DNA of 64,000 nt from Bacteroidota bacterium (GTDB lineage: Bacteria; Bacteroidota; Bacteroidia; AKYH767-A; OLB10): the NCBI GenBank assembly GCA_016714535.1, contig JADKDR010000012.1:62001-126000 (forward strand). The letters are read 5' to 3'. This document shows, in pieces, positions 1-9,065 of this stretch. Position numbers and translations under genes: made by a program. How positions within the stretch are numbered: the stretch's first letter is position 1; each line of letters starts with the position of its first letter. The notes below the pieces were generated by a model. That model searched no databases and was not told where the DNA came from. It saw only the letters and a list, made by a program, of their open reading frames with translations.

Positions 1-403
1 CTCCAATGTTTTGCGGCTTTACCTGGTAATGTTGTAGCAACATATCGCCAACTATGAGGTTATGCTCGGGCACTATACCTTTTATAGCACTGAACACCAC
101 TTTGTTTTCAAAGTCCTTTGATGTTAATGGCTTAAGGGCAGTCATTAAAAATGCCGATGGAATATTCAGTATTACCATGTCTGACGATGACAACACCGTA
201 GCTATGTCATTGGTAGGGATCACCTTTTCAAGATTGATTTCAACATCGGTAAGGTAATTTGGATTGTGCTTATACTTGTGTATAAACTGCACCGTGTCTG
301 CACTGCGAACCCACCAATGAATTTGCCCGGCATGGTTGCTCAGCATTTTTACATTAGCGGTAGCCCAACTTCCTCCCCCTATAACTGCCACATTTGTATT
401 CAT
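1..403 (-). CDS. gpsA: Glycerol-3-phosphate dehydrogenase [NAD(P)+], N-terminal part, cut by window edge
   Basis: Read on the minus strand from an ATG at 401-403, the frame stays open to the window edge (134 codons). Residues 9-16 read GGGSWATA, the dinucleotide-binding loop of GpsA, followed by a stretch with NWW/HWWVR character and later an SAIKG-like segment, both typical of the family. GpsA reduces dihydroxyacetone phosphate to sn-glycerol-3-phosphate in the cytoplasm, the first committed step of phospholipid synthesis. The C-terminal substrate-binding half lies outside the window. No neighbour on the same strand is visible. The identification is firm from the N-terminal motif and the spacing. 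Confidence 0.9.
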   Translation of the reverse strand, partial: MNTNVAVIGGGSWATANVKMLSNHAGQIHWWVRSADTVQFIHKYKHNPNYLTDVEINLEKVIPTNDIATVLSSSDMVILNIPSAFLMTALKPLTSKDFENKVVFSAIKGIVPEHNLIVGDMLLQHYQVKPQNIG

Positions 404-791
404 AGATTGGTATGGAATTTAATAATTACAAACAAAACTAAATAAACCTGAAGAACCAAACAGATTTATTATAAAAAGAAAAAAATCAGTTTGACTTATA
501 TTATGAAATAAGGAAAAGCGTTCTTTAGTTGGCATACCAACAAGGGTAAGGATTTCTTTTTGATTAAAAATAAATTTGCATAGCAAAAAAAAATACTTAA
601 TTTTACATCACGCTCTTTGAAAAAACTTGACCTTTTGCCTTAAAATCTTTTTGCAGCGAGAAATAAAAGCAACCGCTATTTATTATCATGCTTAACAAAC
701 ACGCCCTGTGTTTATTTTATTTTAAAACCCTTTATTAGTGTTTTCATAACAATGGTTTGTCTGAGTTTAATTTAAAAAAATTATTAAGATT
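404..791. other. Intergenic, 388 bp, AT-rich
   Basis: This stretch separates divergently oriented genes. A TANNTTTG-like -7 element is seen at 571-578, but the nearest TTTG lies only 8 bases upstream, so it is not a convincing promoter. I see no open frame of note and no RNA gene. Confidence 0.5.
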
Positions 792-1976
792 ATGTTTACA
801 AAAAAATCAGCGTTATCTTTAGAAATTAATTCTAAAGCACAGCACCTGCCTATTGCAGGCAGGCACAGCACACAGCACACGAATAAAGATTGCGCAATGC
901 ATTGCAATATTATGGATGGATGCCTACGTGGAGTAAATTTACAAAATGCTGACTTACCTGCGCAGGGTGTGCCGGGCACAGGGCAATTTGATGGCATACC
1001 ATGGGATAACCAATGGCTCAATATGGGCAATGCAGGTATGAGGGTGAATGGGACTAATTTTAATTTAGCTTCAATTAATTGGTATCACAAAAACAACACT
1101 GCATTTGCTAACCCTTACTATCCGGGGAATATTGCAAATGTTGTTACACCTTGGAGCAATCAAACAGGCGCAAATAATTGTGTAGTATGGATTGCAAATA
1201 ATGACAGTGATAGGATAGAAGATGAGGTACTTGATGTAGTAGATGGCAGTGGCCAAAATAATAATGGTAGTGATGGCGATGCTTATTATAGGGACGACTT
1301 TGCATACCGCCAATTGCGCGAAAATGGTGCTATATTAGACAGCCTAAGCGCAAACTTTGCCGAGCGTATTCAATTTTTGAATGAGCAAAGTAATACTGCC
1401 ATTGGCAAGTTTTATAACGTAATATCCCATTTGCAAAAAGATGAATTAGCTATGGCTGCAACATTGCTAAATTCAATAGTACCCGCCAATACAATTGAAG
1501 ATAATTTATACCAAACATTGTTTATTTACATGCACACTTTTGCAATGGATATTGAACTCAATTCTACTCAAATAAGTATATTAGAATCAATTGCCCAACA
1601 AACAACAAATGCAGGTGGGCCAGGAGTTTATAATGCGCGAGCAATGATAGGTTGGGAACAAGATGATGGACCTGGAGTATTGAGAATGTTGAATATAGAC
1701 AACACAGTGGATGTAGCACTGAATGTTGCTGTGCATCCCAATTTTTATCCTAATCCATCAACTGGAAAAATAACATTGCCTTATATTATTAATGAGAATG
1801 AAATAATAGACGTGAAAATAGTTGATGTATTAGGCAGAATAATTTATTCAAGGCATTACAATTATGAGCAAGAAATATTAGTTGATATGAATAAATATGA
1901 AAAAGGTATTTATACAATAAGTGTTTCACTTAATACACAACCTTGGTTTACTTCAAGAATTACTTTGTTAAAATAA
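792..1976 (+). CDS. Secreted T9SS-cargo protein, probably 5'-truncated
   Basis: The frame encodes 394 residues. The last 80 or so form a type A sorting domain of the type IX secretion system: YPNPSTG, then a VDVLGR turn, a KYEKGIYTISV strand and a terminal basic ITLLK. Such proteins should begin with a signal peptide, but this one starts MFTKKSALSLEINSK, with nothing hydrophobic. The first 35 codons cover two small palindromes and a CAC-rich run, so the true protein probably began further upstream and has been lost. The middle (residues 40-310) is not a family I recognise. It is followed by a strong terminator. Either a decaying gene fragment or a misread start is possible. Confidence 0.6.
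   Translation: MFTKKSALSLEINSKAQHLPIAGRHSTQHTNKDCAMHCNIMDGCLRGVNLQNADLPAQGVPGTGQFDGIPWDNQWLNMGNAGMRVNGTNFNLASINWYHKNNTAFANPYYPGNIANVVTPWSNQTGANNCVVWIANNDSDRIEDEVLDVVDGSGQNNNGSDGDAYYRDDFAYRQLRENGAILDSLSANFAERIQFLNEQSNTAIGKFYNVISHLQKDELAMAATLLNSIVPANTIEDNLYQTLFIYMHTFAMDIELNSTQISILESIAQQTTNAGGPGVYNARAMIGWEQDDGPGVLRMLNIDNTVDVALNVAVHPNFYPNPSTGKITLPYIINENEIIDVKIVDVLGRIIYSRHYNYEQEILVDMNKYEKGIYTISVSLNTQPWFTSRITLLK
816..868. repeat. Two adjacent imperfect palindromes inside the start of the truncated gene
   Basis: CTTTAGAA and TTCTAAAG pair around an AT-rich loop, and shortly after CCTGC and GCAGG pair around a short loop in CCTGCCTATTGCAGGCAGG. They occupy what would be the N-terminal coding region and look more like an intergenic hairpin element than protein-coding sequence. 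Confidence 0.4.
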
Positions 1977-1987
1977 TTTTTAATTTA

Positions 1988-2017
1988 AAGGAGGTAGTAT
2001 TTGCTACCTCCTTTTTT
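1988..2017 (+). terminator. Rho-independent terminator of the preceding gene
   Basis: AAGGAGGTAG pairs perfectly with CTACCTCCTT around the six-base loop TATTTG, followed by a T-rich run. It sits 12 bases after the stop codon at 1976 and 16 bases before the next start. Confidence 0.85.
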
Positions 2018-2032
2018 ATTTTAATAATAAAA

Positions 2033-3536
2033 ATGAGAAATATTTTTTTATTCCTTTTAGTAATTGTTCATTTGAATCTTAACGCTCAGAAATGCAACAA
2101 TAATTGGTGTTTTGGGGATAGTGCTGGTATAAATTTTGACAATACAATAAATCCGCAAACATTTAACTGTGCAGCAAAATCAAGAGGCAGTTGTTGTTCT
2201 GTTTCTGACAGTCTTGGTAATTTGTTATTTTATGCTTTTACCCGTGCAGCGATGGCACTAAAATCAACCCGAATATTTAATGCACAAAATAACATAATGG
2301 TAAATGGTGATACAATAGTAGGCGAAGGATGGTATCAAGAGTTAGTTATTGTTCCAAATCCTATTGATAAAAACCAGTATTACTTATTTTCTATATCCGT
2401 TACAGGCACTTCTGGTTACGGCCTGTATTACTCCACCATAGACATGAGCCTTAACAATGGCTTAGGAGAAGTAACACAAAAAAATGTGCAATTAAATTCA
2501 CTTGTAGCTACTGATTGCCTTAATGCGGTTAAACATGGCAACGGCAAAGATTGGTGGATAATTTTTCGGTCAGCAAAGGATACCCAGAACCCTAACAATA
2601 AATTTTGGGTTTATCTTATCGACAGTAACGGAATAAGTACACCCTCTGTTCAACAACAAGGGATAAATTTAAACTATCATTCATTAGGTAATTTAGAATT
2701 TAGTAAAAGCGGGGATAAATTTTGCCATGTGATGGCCGGAGACAGAATAGAAACTTATAATTTTGATAGATGTACTGGGATCATTACTGTAGATAAAACT
2801 ATCGACACATTAAATTTTCAAAATCTACAATATCAATATTATATTTCGGTTCAGTTTTCTCCATCAGGGAGATACTTGTATGTTGGTCAAATTGATACCA
2901 CATCCTATTTGCTTCAATTTGATTTGCAAGCAACAAATATAAAAGCAAGTAGAGTTATTATTGACTCCTTTCCATTTCCTGACTACTGTGTAGGCAAAGT
3001 TAAACTTGCACCTGATGGCAAAATATATTTGAGCAACTGGTATAATGATGGCTTGAATTTCCCATACCCTTATCCTGATACCACCTACAACATATACAAT
3101 ACTTACCTAAGCGTAATAAACGACCCCGATAGTGGGGCTAAAATGCAACTTTACACCATATAGTTTTTACCTTGGTGGCAATAGAACTTACTTGGGTTTG
3201 CCCAATAATCCTGATTATGATTTGCCGGGAGATAGCGCTTGTATATATGCTAACCTCACCCCCGGCCCTTCTCCACATGGAGAGGGGAGAATACAATGCA
3301 CGTACATTTCGGCTTGGGAGAAGTTGTTTGTTAATGCAAGTAGATTGAATGGGAAGAATGTAACAGTAAGTGTTTATGATGGCAGGGGAAGTTTGATGTT
3401 TGAAGTTCAAAGTTTGAAGAGTAACGCAGGGTATTTTACTTTGGATGTGGATTGTGGTGGTTGGAGTGATGGGTTGTATATTGTAAACTTGAATACAGAA
3501 AAAGAAATGTTGGGTACCAAGTTTATTAAAAATTAA
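2033..3536 (+). pseudogene. Secreted beta-propeller-like T9SS-cargo protein, frameshifted
   Basis: The frame starts at ATG 2033 with a clear signal peptide (MRNIFLFLLVIVHLNLNAQ). The body has the NWCFGDSAGINF opening, an SDSLGNLLFYAF strand, a VPNPIDKNQYYLF strand and a late YVGQIDTTS/GKIYLSNW segment, typical of PD40/WD40-like propellers common in this phylum. The frame ends at 3163, but the expected continuation (CNFTPYSFYLGG, then NNPDYDLPG) is in the next frame and runs to 3536. Removing one A from the AAAA at 3140-3143 restores one protein of about 500 residues. A T9SS sorting domain ends it (LFVNASRLNGKNVTV, VYDGRG, DGLYIVNL, TKFIKN). A dispersed repeat is read in frame at 3254-3293. 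Whether the shift is real or a sequencing error cannot be told here. Confidence 0.75.
3254..3293 (+). repeat. 40-bp dispersed palindromic repeat, copy A, read in frame
   Basis: The sequence begins CCTCACCCCCGGCC, contains a TTCTCC/GGAGAG stem, and ends GGGGAGAATA. Copy B is at 60982-61021. Here it encodes LTPGPSPHGEGR between the propeller and the sorting domain of a secreted protein. The family resemblance to repeats I have seen encoded in other Bacteroidota proteins is from memory, not a search. Confidence 0.7.
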
Positions 3537-3690
3537 TAAAAAGAGTGCAATTAATCTTGCCAGTTTTATTATAGCGTTACCTGCTTAGCGAAGCGTTGAT
3601 GTTGCAACACTAAATTAAAAAAACCTAATGTAAATCAAATTACAAAATGGTTACATTTGGCATTCAAAATTTTTATTAAAAAAAATCCTA

Positions 3691-4979
3691 ATGAGATATA
3701 ATCCAATTCCATTTGAATTATTTGCAGATAACCGCAGACGCTTTGCTGCTGAACTACAACCGGGCGCCCTTGCTGTTTTTAACAGCAACGATATACTACC
3801 TACCAATGCCGATGGCAGCATGCCTTTCAGGCAAAACAATGATTTGTTTTACTTATCAGGTATCGATCAGGAAGAAAGCATTCTATGCATTTTTCCAGAT
3901 TGTGCAGATGAGAAACATCGCGAAGTATTATTCTTAAAAGAAACCAGCGAAACCATTGCTATATGGGAAGGTGCCAAACATACCAAGGATAGCGCATGGC
4001 GCGCTTCCGGAATAAAAACGGTTTATTGGTTACAGGATTTTAAACGCATTTTTAAGGCATTAGCTTGCGAGGCCACGTGCATATATCTGAACTCGAATGA
4101 GCACTTGAGGGCCAGCATTGAAACCGAAACCCGCGATTCGCGCTTCATAAAATTTATAAAAGAAAACTATCCACTTCATATCCTATATCGCAGTGCTCCT
4201 ATTTTACATGCACTGCGCAGTATCAAATCTTCCATCGAGATTGATTTGTTGCAAACCGCCATTGACATTACTGAAAAAGGTTTCAGAAGAGTGGCGCAAT
4301 TTGTGAAACCTGGCGTACAGGAGTATGAAATCGAAGCCGAATTTGCTCACGAATTTTTGTGCAACCGCTCAAGAGGTTTTGCTTACACACCCATTATAGC
4401 TAGTGGTTTTAATGCTTGCGTTTTACATTACATCGAAAATGAAAAAGAATGCAAGGATGGCGATGTGATTCTGCTGGATGTTGGTGCAGAGTATGCTAAC
4501 TATGATGCAGATATGACACGTTGCCTGCCGTAAATGGCACATTTACCAAACGCCAGAAAGATGTGTACAATGCCGTGCTGCATGTGATGCAACATGCAAA
4601 AAAATTACTGCGTCCGGGAACCATGCTTGCAGACTATCACAGAGAAGTAGGTAAATTAATGGAAGAGCAATTGTTGAAACTAAAATTAATTACGCAAGAG
4701 GAGATAAAAAATCAAAATCCCGATTGGCCTGCTTATAAAAAATATTTTATGCACGGCACATCGCACTTCCTTGGTTTGGATGTGCACGATGTAGGTTTGT
4801 GGCATAAGCCCATACAACCCGGCATGGTATTTACTTGCGAACCCGGTATTTATATCCGCGAAGAAAACCTCGGCATTCGCCTTGAAAATAATATTCTTGT
4901 TACTATGGGCGAACCTCACGACTTATTTAAGAATATTCCGGTAGAGGCAGATGAGATAGAGGCACTAATGAAAAAATAA
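3691..4979 (+). pseudogene. Aminopeptidase P family (M24B) metallopeptidase, frameshifted
   Basis: Two overlapping frames (3691-4533 and 4521-4979) together make one aminopeptidase P, which removes N-terminal residues before proline. The first frame carries the N-terminal AMP_N domain and the first metal ligands D263 and D274 (LLDVGAEYANYDADMTR), spaced as in E. coli PepP. The second carries the histidine of MHGTSHFLGLDVHD and the glutamates of FTCEPGIY and GIRLENNIL. The first frame stops right after MTRCLP, while the family continues PVNGTFTKRQ, which is found one base out of phase. A single base missing near 4527-4529 explains it. All five metal ligands are conserved, so the gene was under selection until recently and the shift may be a sequencing error. 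Confidence 0.88.
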
Positions 4980-5002
4980 GTAGAGAAAAATAAGCAGGTT
5001 GC

Positions 5003-6277
5003 TTAATCATTCGATTCGTTTATCACTAACCTTAATTGATCAATGCGGTTGTTTTTTACCGATTGTATAGTAATGGTAAATCTATTTATATAAATAACTT
5101 CGTTTACTGTAGGAATAGATTCGTGATGATGTATAATGAAACCACCCAGGGTATCATAGTCTCCATACGGCAGATTAATGCGATAAGTAGTGTTGAGGTA
5201 ATGTATTTCATGGCGTCCGCTTAGTATATACTCTGTTTCAGAAATTTGCTTTTCAGTTAAGAATTCTACATCGTGCTCATCATCTATCTCACCAAAAATT
5301 TCTTCAATAATATCTTCTACGGTAACCATGCCAGAGGTAAGGCCATGTTCATCTACAACTACGGCAACGCTTTTGCGTTGCTGGGTAAATAAGGTCATCA
5401 ATTCACGTGCATGCATCGACTCAGGGATCACGGCAATAGGCATAAGAACATTACTAATGTTTTGAGGCCGCTTAAACATTTCGAAACTATGTACGAAACC
5501 AATAATGTAATCGATACTTTCTTTAAAAATTAATACCTTGGATAAGCCGGTGCTAATAAATTTTTCGCGAAGCGTGTCTATACTTTCTTCTATGTCTATG
5601 GCAATAATTTCGGTACGTGGTACCATGCACTCGCGCACACGCAAACGGTCAAAATCAAGTGCATTTTGAAACATTTGTATTTCGGAATTAAATTCGCTCT
5701 TATGCGATGAGGGTGATGCATTAAGTTCAGTGATGTATTTATCCAAATCGAGTCGTCCGAAAATAGGTTTATCTTCAACAAAATCAGTTTTAAATAAAAG
5801 TTTAAGTATCAGGTGTGAAAGCTTTAATATAATCCACACCAACGGAAACATAATAACATGAATAATAAATATGATGTAGGCAAAAAAGTTTAGTATCTGA
5901 TTCGGATTGATTCGAAAGAGTACTTTGGGAATAAACTCTCCGGCTATCAGCATAACTAGTGTACTGGCAAATGTTTGTAACAATAAAATAATTACCCCTT
6001 TAGTATAAGCAACCGGTAAGAATGCTGAAAATAAATTTTTGAGGGCATCGTCCATGTAATTACCATAAATTACTAGAGCCAAATTTACTCCCAACAGAAT
6101 GGTAATAATAAAGCGGCTTGGCGATTTAATAAAATAAGAAAGAATGCGTGCCGAAAGGCTGCCTTGCTTATTATCTAATTCGATGCGAAATTTATTGGCA
6201 CTCAGATAGGCAATTTCTATTCCTGAAAAAAATGCAGATACCAATAAGGTGCTTAAAATGATTAGAGTAGTATCCAT
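5003..6277 (-). CDS. CNNM/CBS-domain membrane protein, GldE-like (HlyC/CorC family)
   Basis: The ATG at 6275-6277 gives 425 residues beginning MDTTLIILSTLLVSAFFSG, the usual start of the family, although the frame stays open to 6559 without recognisable homology. Order: a CNNM transmembrane domain (SAFFSGIEIAYLSANKFRIE, several hydrophobic segments), a pair of CBS domains with MVPRTEIIAID and the VVVDEHGLTSGMVTVEDI motif, and a C-terminal CorC_HlyC domain (YDTLGGFI). Relatives are magnesium/cobalt transport or regulation proteins. In gliding Bacteroidota the homologue GldE supports GldD and motility. I cannot separate GldE from other paralogues, and gldD is not next to it. Confidence 0.8.
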   Translation of the reverse strand: MDTTLIILSTLLVSAFFSGIEIAYLSANKFRIELDNKQGSLSARILSYFIKSPSRFIITILLGVNLALVIYGNYMDDALKNLFSAFLPVAYTKGVIILLLQTFASTLVMLIAGEFIPKVLFRINPNQILNFFAYIIFIIHVIMFPLVWIILKLSHLILKLLFKTDFVEDKPIFGRLDLDKYITELNASPSSHKSEFNSEIQMFQNALDFDRLRVRECMVPRTEIIAIDIEESIDTLREKFISTGLSKVLIFKESIDYIIGFVHSFEMFKRPQNISNVLMPIAVIPESMHARELMTLFTQQRKSVAVVVDEHGLTSGMVTVEDIIEEIFGEIDDEHDVEFLTEKQISETEYILSGRHEIHYLNTTYRINLPYGDYDTLGGFIIHHHESIPTVNEVIYINRFTITIQSVKNNRIDQLRLVINESND

Positions 6278-6659
6278 TAATAAGATTAACGGCACGAATA
6301 TATACAAAAGATGGGATGTTACAGGAATTAGCTTGATATGATCAAAGTGCAAAAAAGTTTTTTCATGCTCTTTCTGCATTATGAATGGTCTTTTCTGAAC
6401 AAGAAATTGATAAAAAAAAGGCTGACTAACATAACCTGCAAGGGATATTGGATTATCAATAGGTTTACTTTTGGCACAACCCAACAAAGACATATGCCCG
6501 ACAAGCAGGCACCTTCTTAAACTTTCATTTCTAATGCATTGACAGTATGTTCTGTTCAAATTTATTTGATAAACACTTTTAATAACCTAATCAAAAATAG
6601 AAGTTTGTGCAGGATATTGATTAAGAATTCCAAATGCATTAACATATATACCATTTCTA

Positions 6660-6692
6660 TTTGAATTATAAAATTACATTGTATTATATTTG
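6660..6692 (+). promoter_or_regulatory. Bacteroidota sigma-A promoter, apparently leaderless
   Basis: TTTG at 6660-6663 and TATATTTG at 6685-6692 are separated by 21 bases, matching the TTTG/TANNTTTG consensus known for this phylum. Only four bases separate the -7 element from the ATG at 6697, so transcription should begin at or next to the start codon. Confidence 0.7.
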
Positions 6693-6696
6693 CACC

Positions 6697-6954
6697 ATGA
6701 AAAAGATAGTAGCAGTTATTATACTTTTAGTTTTAAGCATTGCACAAGTGTACAGTCAATGTGCTATGTGCCGTGCCAATGTTGAGTCTAATATGAAAAG
6801 CGGAGAGAACAGTATTGGTGCCGGATTGAACTCTGGAATTTTATTTTTAATGGCTATCCCATATCTACTTGCTGCAGTTGGTTTTGGTATATGGTTCTAC
6901 CACCGCAGACGCAATCGATTATCCCTACTAAATCTTGCCAGGCAAAATAACTAG
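6697..6954 (+). CDS. Small membrane protein with N-terminal CxxC, function unknown
   Basis: 85 residues from ATG 6697; the upstream ATG at 6661 lies within the promoter and is rejected. A signal peptide or first membrane segment (MKKIVAVIILLVLSIAQVYS) is followed at once by QCAMCRANVES, then GLNSGILFLMAIPYLLAAVGFG as a second membrane helix and a basic tail. The pattern CxxC, NSGI and IPY recurs in short conserved Bacteroidota proteins of unknown role. The two cysteines facing the periplasm suggest redox or metal handling, but this is only inference. Confidence 0.7.
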   Translation: MKKIVAVIILLVLSIAQVYSQCAMCRANVESNMKSGENSIGAGLNSGILFLMAIPYLLAAVGFGIWFYHRRRNRLSLLNLARQNN

Positions 6955-7076
6955 GTCACTACTTTTATTAGGCAGCAATCTGGTTTCTATAACTATTCTT
7001 TTACTAATTGCCTTACTATTCATTTTTATTTTTTTCATTTGTGCTCATCCTTTAAATATAAACCATCAAATAAATC

Positions 7077-8312
7077 ATGTGGCTTCTTTATTATGCAGGA
7101 ATGCAATGCTATGGCTTAGCCATATATTTTGCTTCCTTTTTTAATGCTAAAGCCAAAGCCTGGATTACAGGTCGAAAAAACTTATTAGACAACATTGCCT
7201 CACAACTTAAAAGTGGTGAAGAACGCATATGGTTGCATTGCAGCAGCCTGGGCGAGTTTGAGCAAGGCAAGCCTTTAATCGAACGATTGCGTGCCGAGTA
7301 CCCTCACTATAAAATTGTACTTACATTTTTTTCGCCATCGGGATATAATCAAAAAAGAAATGACCCTTCGGTTGATTACGTGTTTTACATTCCTTTGGAT
7401 GGGCCCGCTGTTTCAAAAAAATTTATAAAACTGATAAAACCTCGCTTAGCATTTTTTGTGAAATATGAATTTTGGCATTTTTATATTTTCTATTTAAAAA
7501 AATACAAAGTTCCCTCGTTTGCTTTTTCAAGCAATTTCAGACCCTCGCAAATTTATTTTAAGTGGTACGGATTTTTTTTCAAAAAAATTCTTCAACGGCT
7601 AACACATATTTTTGTACAAAATCAAGATTCGCTTGCGTTGCTTTACAAACACAATATTTCAAATGTAACGGTTAGCGGAGATACCCGTTTCGACCGGGTG
7701 GTGGCAAATGCCAACCAATCAAACAGGTTGCATGCCATTGAAGATTTTATTCAAAATAAACAAACATTGGTGGCCGGCAGCACTTGGCCGGCAGATATGG
7801 AACTACTTACCCGGCTGATTAATGAATGTAATGATGATTATAAATTTATTATCGCCCCTCATGAAATTGACGAAAGTAAGTTACAACTACTCGAGCAAAA
7901 ATTTACAAAAACCTGTGTACGCTATTCGAGGTTTGATGCAAGTATGTCCAACAATCAGGTATTGATAATTGACAATATTGGCATGCTTTCAGCTTTATAC
8001 CGCTATGCTACATTGGTTTATGTAGGTGGTGGTTTTGGTAACGGAATTCATAATATTCTCGAAGCAGTAGTGTTTGGCAAACCAGTCATAATTGGCCCAC
8101 GATACAAACACTTTTCGGAAGCAAATGAACTAGTAAAACTAAAAGGAGCTTTTAGCATATCAACTTATAACGATTTGAAAAAAATATTCGATGCGTTAAA
8201 GTTTGACTACGATGCATTGCAACAAATTTCTTCCATCAATAAAAAATATATTGAGGATAAAAAAGGAGCTACCACTATCATCAGTAATTATCTAAAGCTA
8301 AACGGATATTAA
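7077..8312 (+). CDS. waaA: 3-deoxy-D-manno-octulosonic acid (Kdo) transferase
   Basis: 411 residues from ATG 7077. WaaA (KdtA) transfers Kdo from CMP-Kdo to lipid A precursor at the cytoplasmic face of the inner membrane. The N-terminal segment is a membrane anchor, followed by the catalytic-base motif SSLGEFEQ near residue 57, KYEFW near 139, SGDTRFDRV near 200, AGSTWPAD near 230, IIAPHEI, and the nucleotide-sugar part YVGGGFGNGIHNILEA near 320. This is the GT-B fold of family GT30. Its presence agrees with a Gram-negative outer membrane. It follows the CxxC membrane protein with a 122-base gap and shows no promoter of its own that I can place with certainty. Confidence 0.93.
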   Translation: MWLLYYAGMQCYGLAIYFASFFNAKAKAWITGRKNLLDNIASQLKSGEERIWLHCSSLGEFEQGKPLIERLRAEYPHYKIVLTFFSPSGYNQKRNDPSVDYVFYIPLDGPAVSKKFIKLIKPRLAFFVKYEFWHFYIFYLKKYKVPSFAFSSNFRPSQIYFKWYGFFFKKILQRLTHIFVQNQDSLALLYKHNISNVTVSGDTRFDRVVANANQSNRLHAIEDFIQNKQTLVAGSTWPADMELLTRLINECNDDYKFIIAPHEIDESKLQLLEQKFTKTCVRYSRFDASMSNNQVLIIDNIGMLSALYRYATLVYVGGGFGNGIHNILEAVVFGKPVIIGPRYKHFSEANELVKLKGAFSISTYNDLKKIFDALKFDYDALQQISSINKKYIEDKKGATTIISNYLKLNGY

Positions 8313-8351
8313 TCCATCGCTATATTGGTTCTGGTAAAGTGCGAGGATAAA

Positions 8352-8944
8352 TTATTCTTCCTTCTTTTTTGCTGCTCTTGGTTTTTTGGGCTTTTCTGCT
8401 GTGGCTGTATCATCGGATAATTCATCCGAATCTTTCTTTTTTCTGGTCTTCTTAGGAGCAGCTTCTTCTATAGTTTCGGTTGTTGCAAGTTGCGGATCCT
8501 GGGTTTGAGCAGTAACGTCTGAAGCAACTTCTTCTTCTGTTGAAACCTCTTCCTCTTTAAGCAGTTCATCTATATTATCACGGTTGCGAAGTATCTGATA
8601 CCATTGCACCAGTTTTTTAATATCCGATGCATAAATGCGTTCGCTGTCATTATCTACAAATACTTTGTTCAGGAATGCTTTTAATTCGGCCGCCTCAGCT
8701 TTTGGATTTACGGCAGCAACTTCTGCATCCATACCACGCATGCTAGTAAATATTTCGCGTAACCTCTTATCTTCAGTTTTGCCATACATGGTCACATCTT
8801 CCAGTATAGAAATTTTTGAAACGATGAAACAGCCTGACGTTTGCAATCAACCAACGACTCAACAATAAATCCATTTTTAGTTTGTGCAACCACTTGATAT
8901 AATCCGGGCATTCCCGATATCGACATTATCTTTTTTAAACTCAT
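8352..8944 (-). pseudogene. DUF5606 family protein with Lys/Ala-rich tail, frameshifted
   Basis: The minus-strand frame from ATG 8942-8944 reads MSLKKIMSISGMPGLYQVVAQ, KNGFIVESL and KRQAVSSFQK, the conserved N-terminus of DUF5606. At the T5 run 8813-8817 the frame changes and the family continues KISILEDVTMYG to a stop at 8352. One base missing from the run restores about 197 residues. The middle is a folded domain, and the last 60 residues are acidic then basic low complexity (TRKKKDSDE, KPKKPRAAKKKEE), perhaps a flexible or nucleic-acid-binding tail. Function is unknown. The shorter frame beginning at 8846 alone would lack the conserved N-terminus. Confidence 0.75.
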
Positions 8945-9065
8945 GATAAATAATTAAAAAATAAACAAAACATTTTTGAGAGGGCGAAATAATAATAATA
9001 ATGTAGATTTTACAAAAGAGGTTAATTTTAAAGATTTAGCGCCTGTATCAACACAGAAAAATGAA

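Noticed and set aside
6935..7144. Plus-strand hydrophobic frame before waaA
   Set aside because: It overlaps two real genes, shows only AT-driven hydrophobic residues and has no conserved motif.
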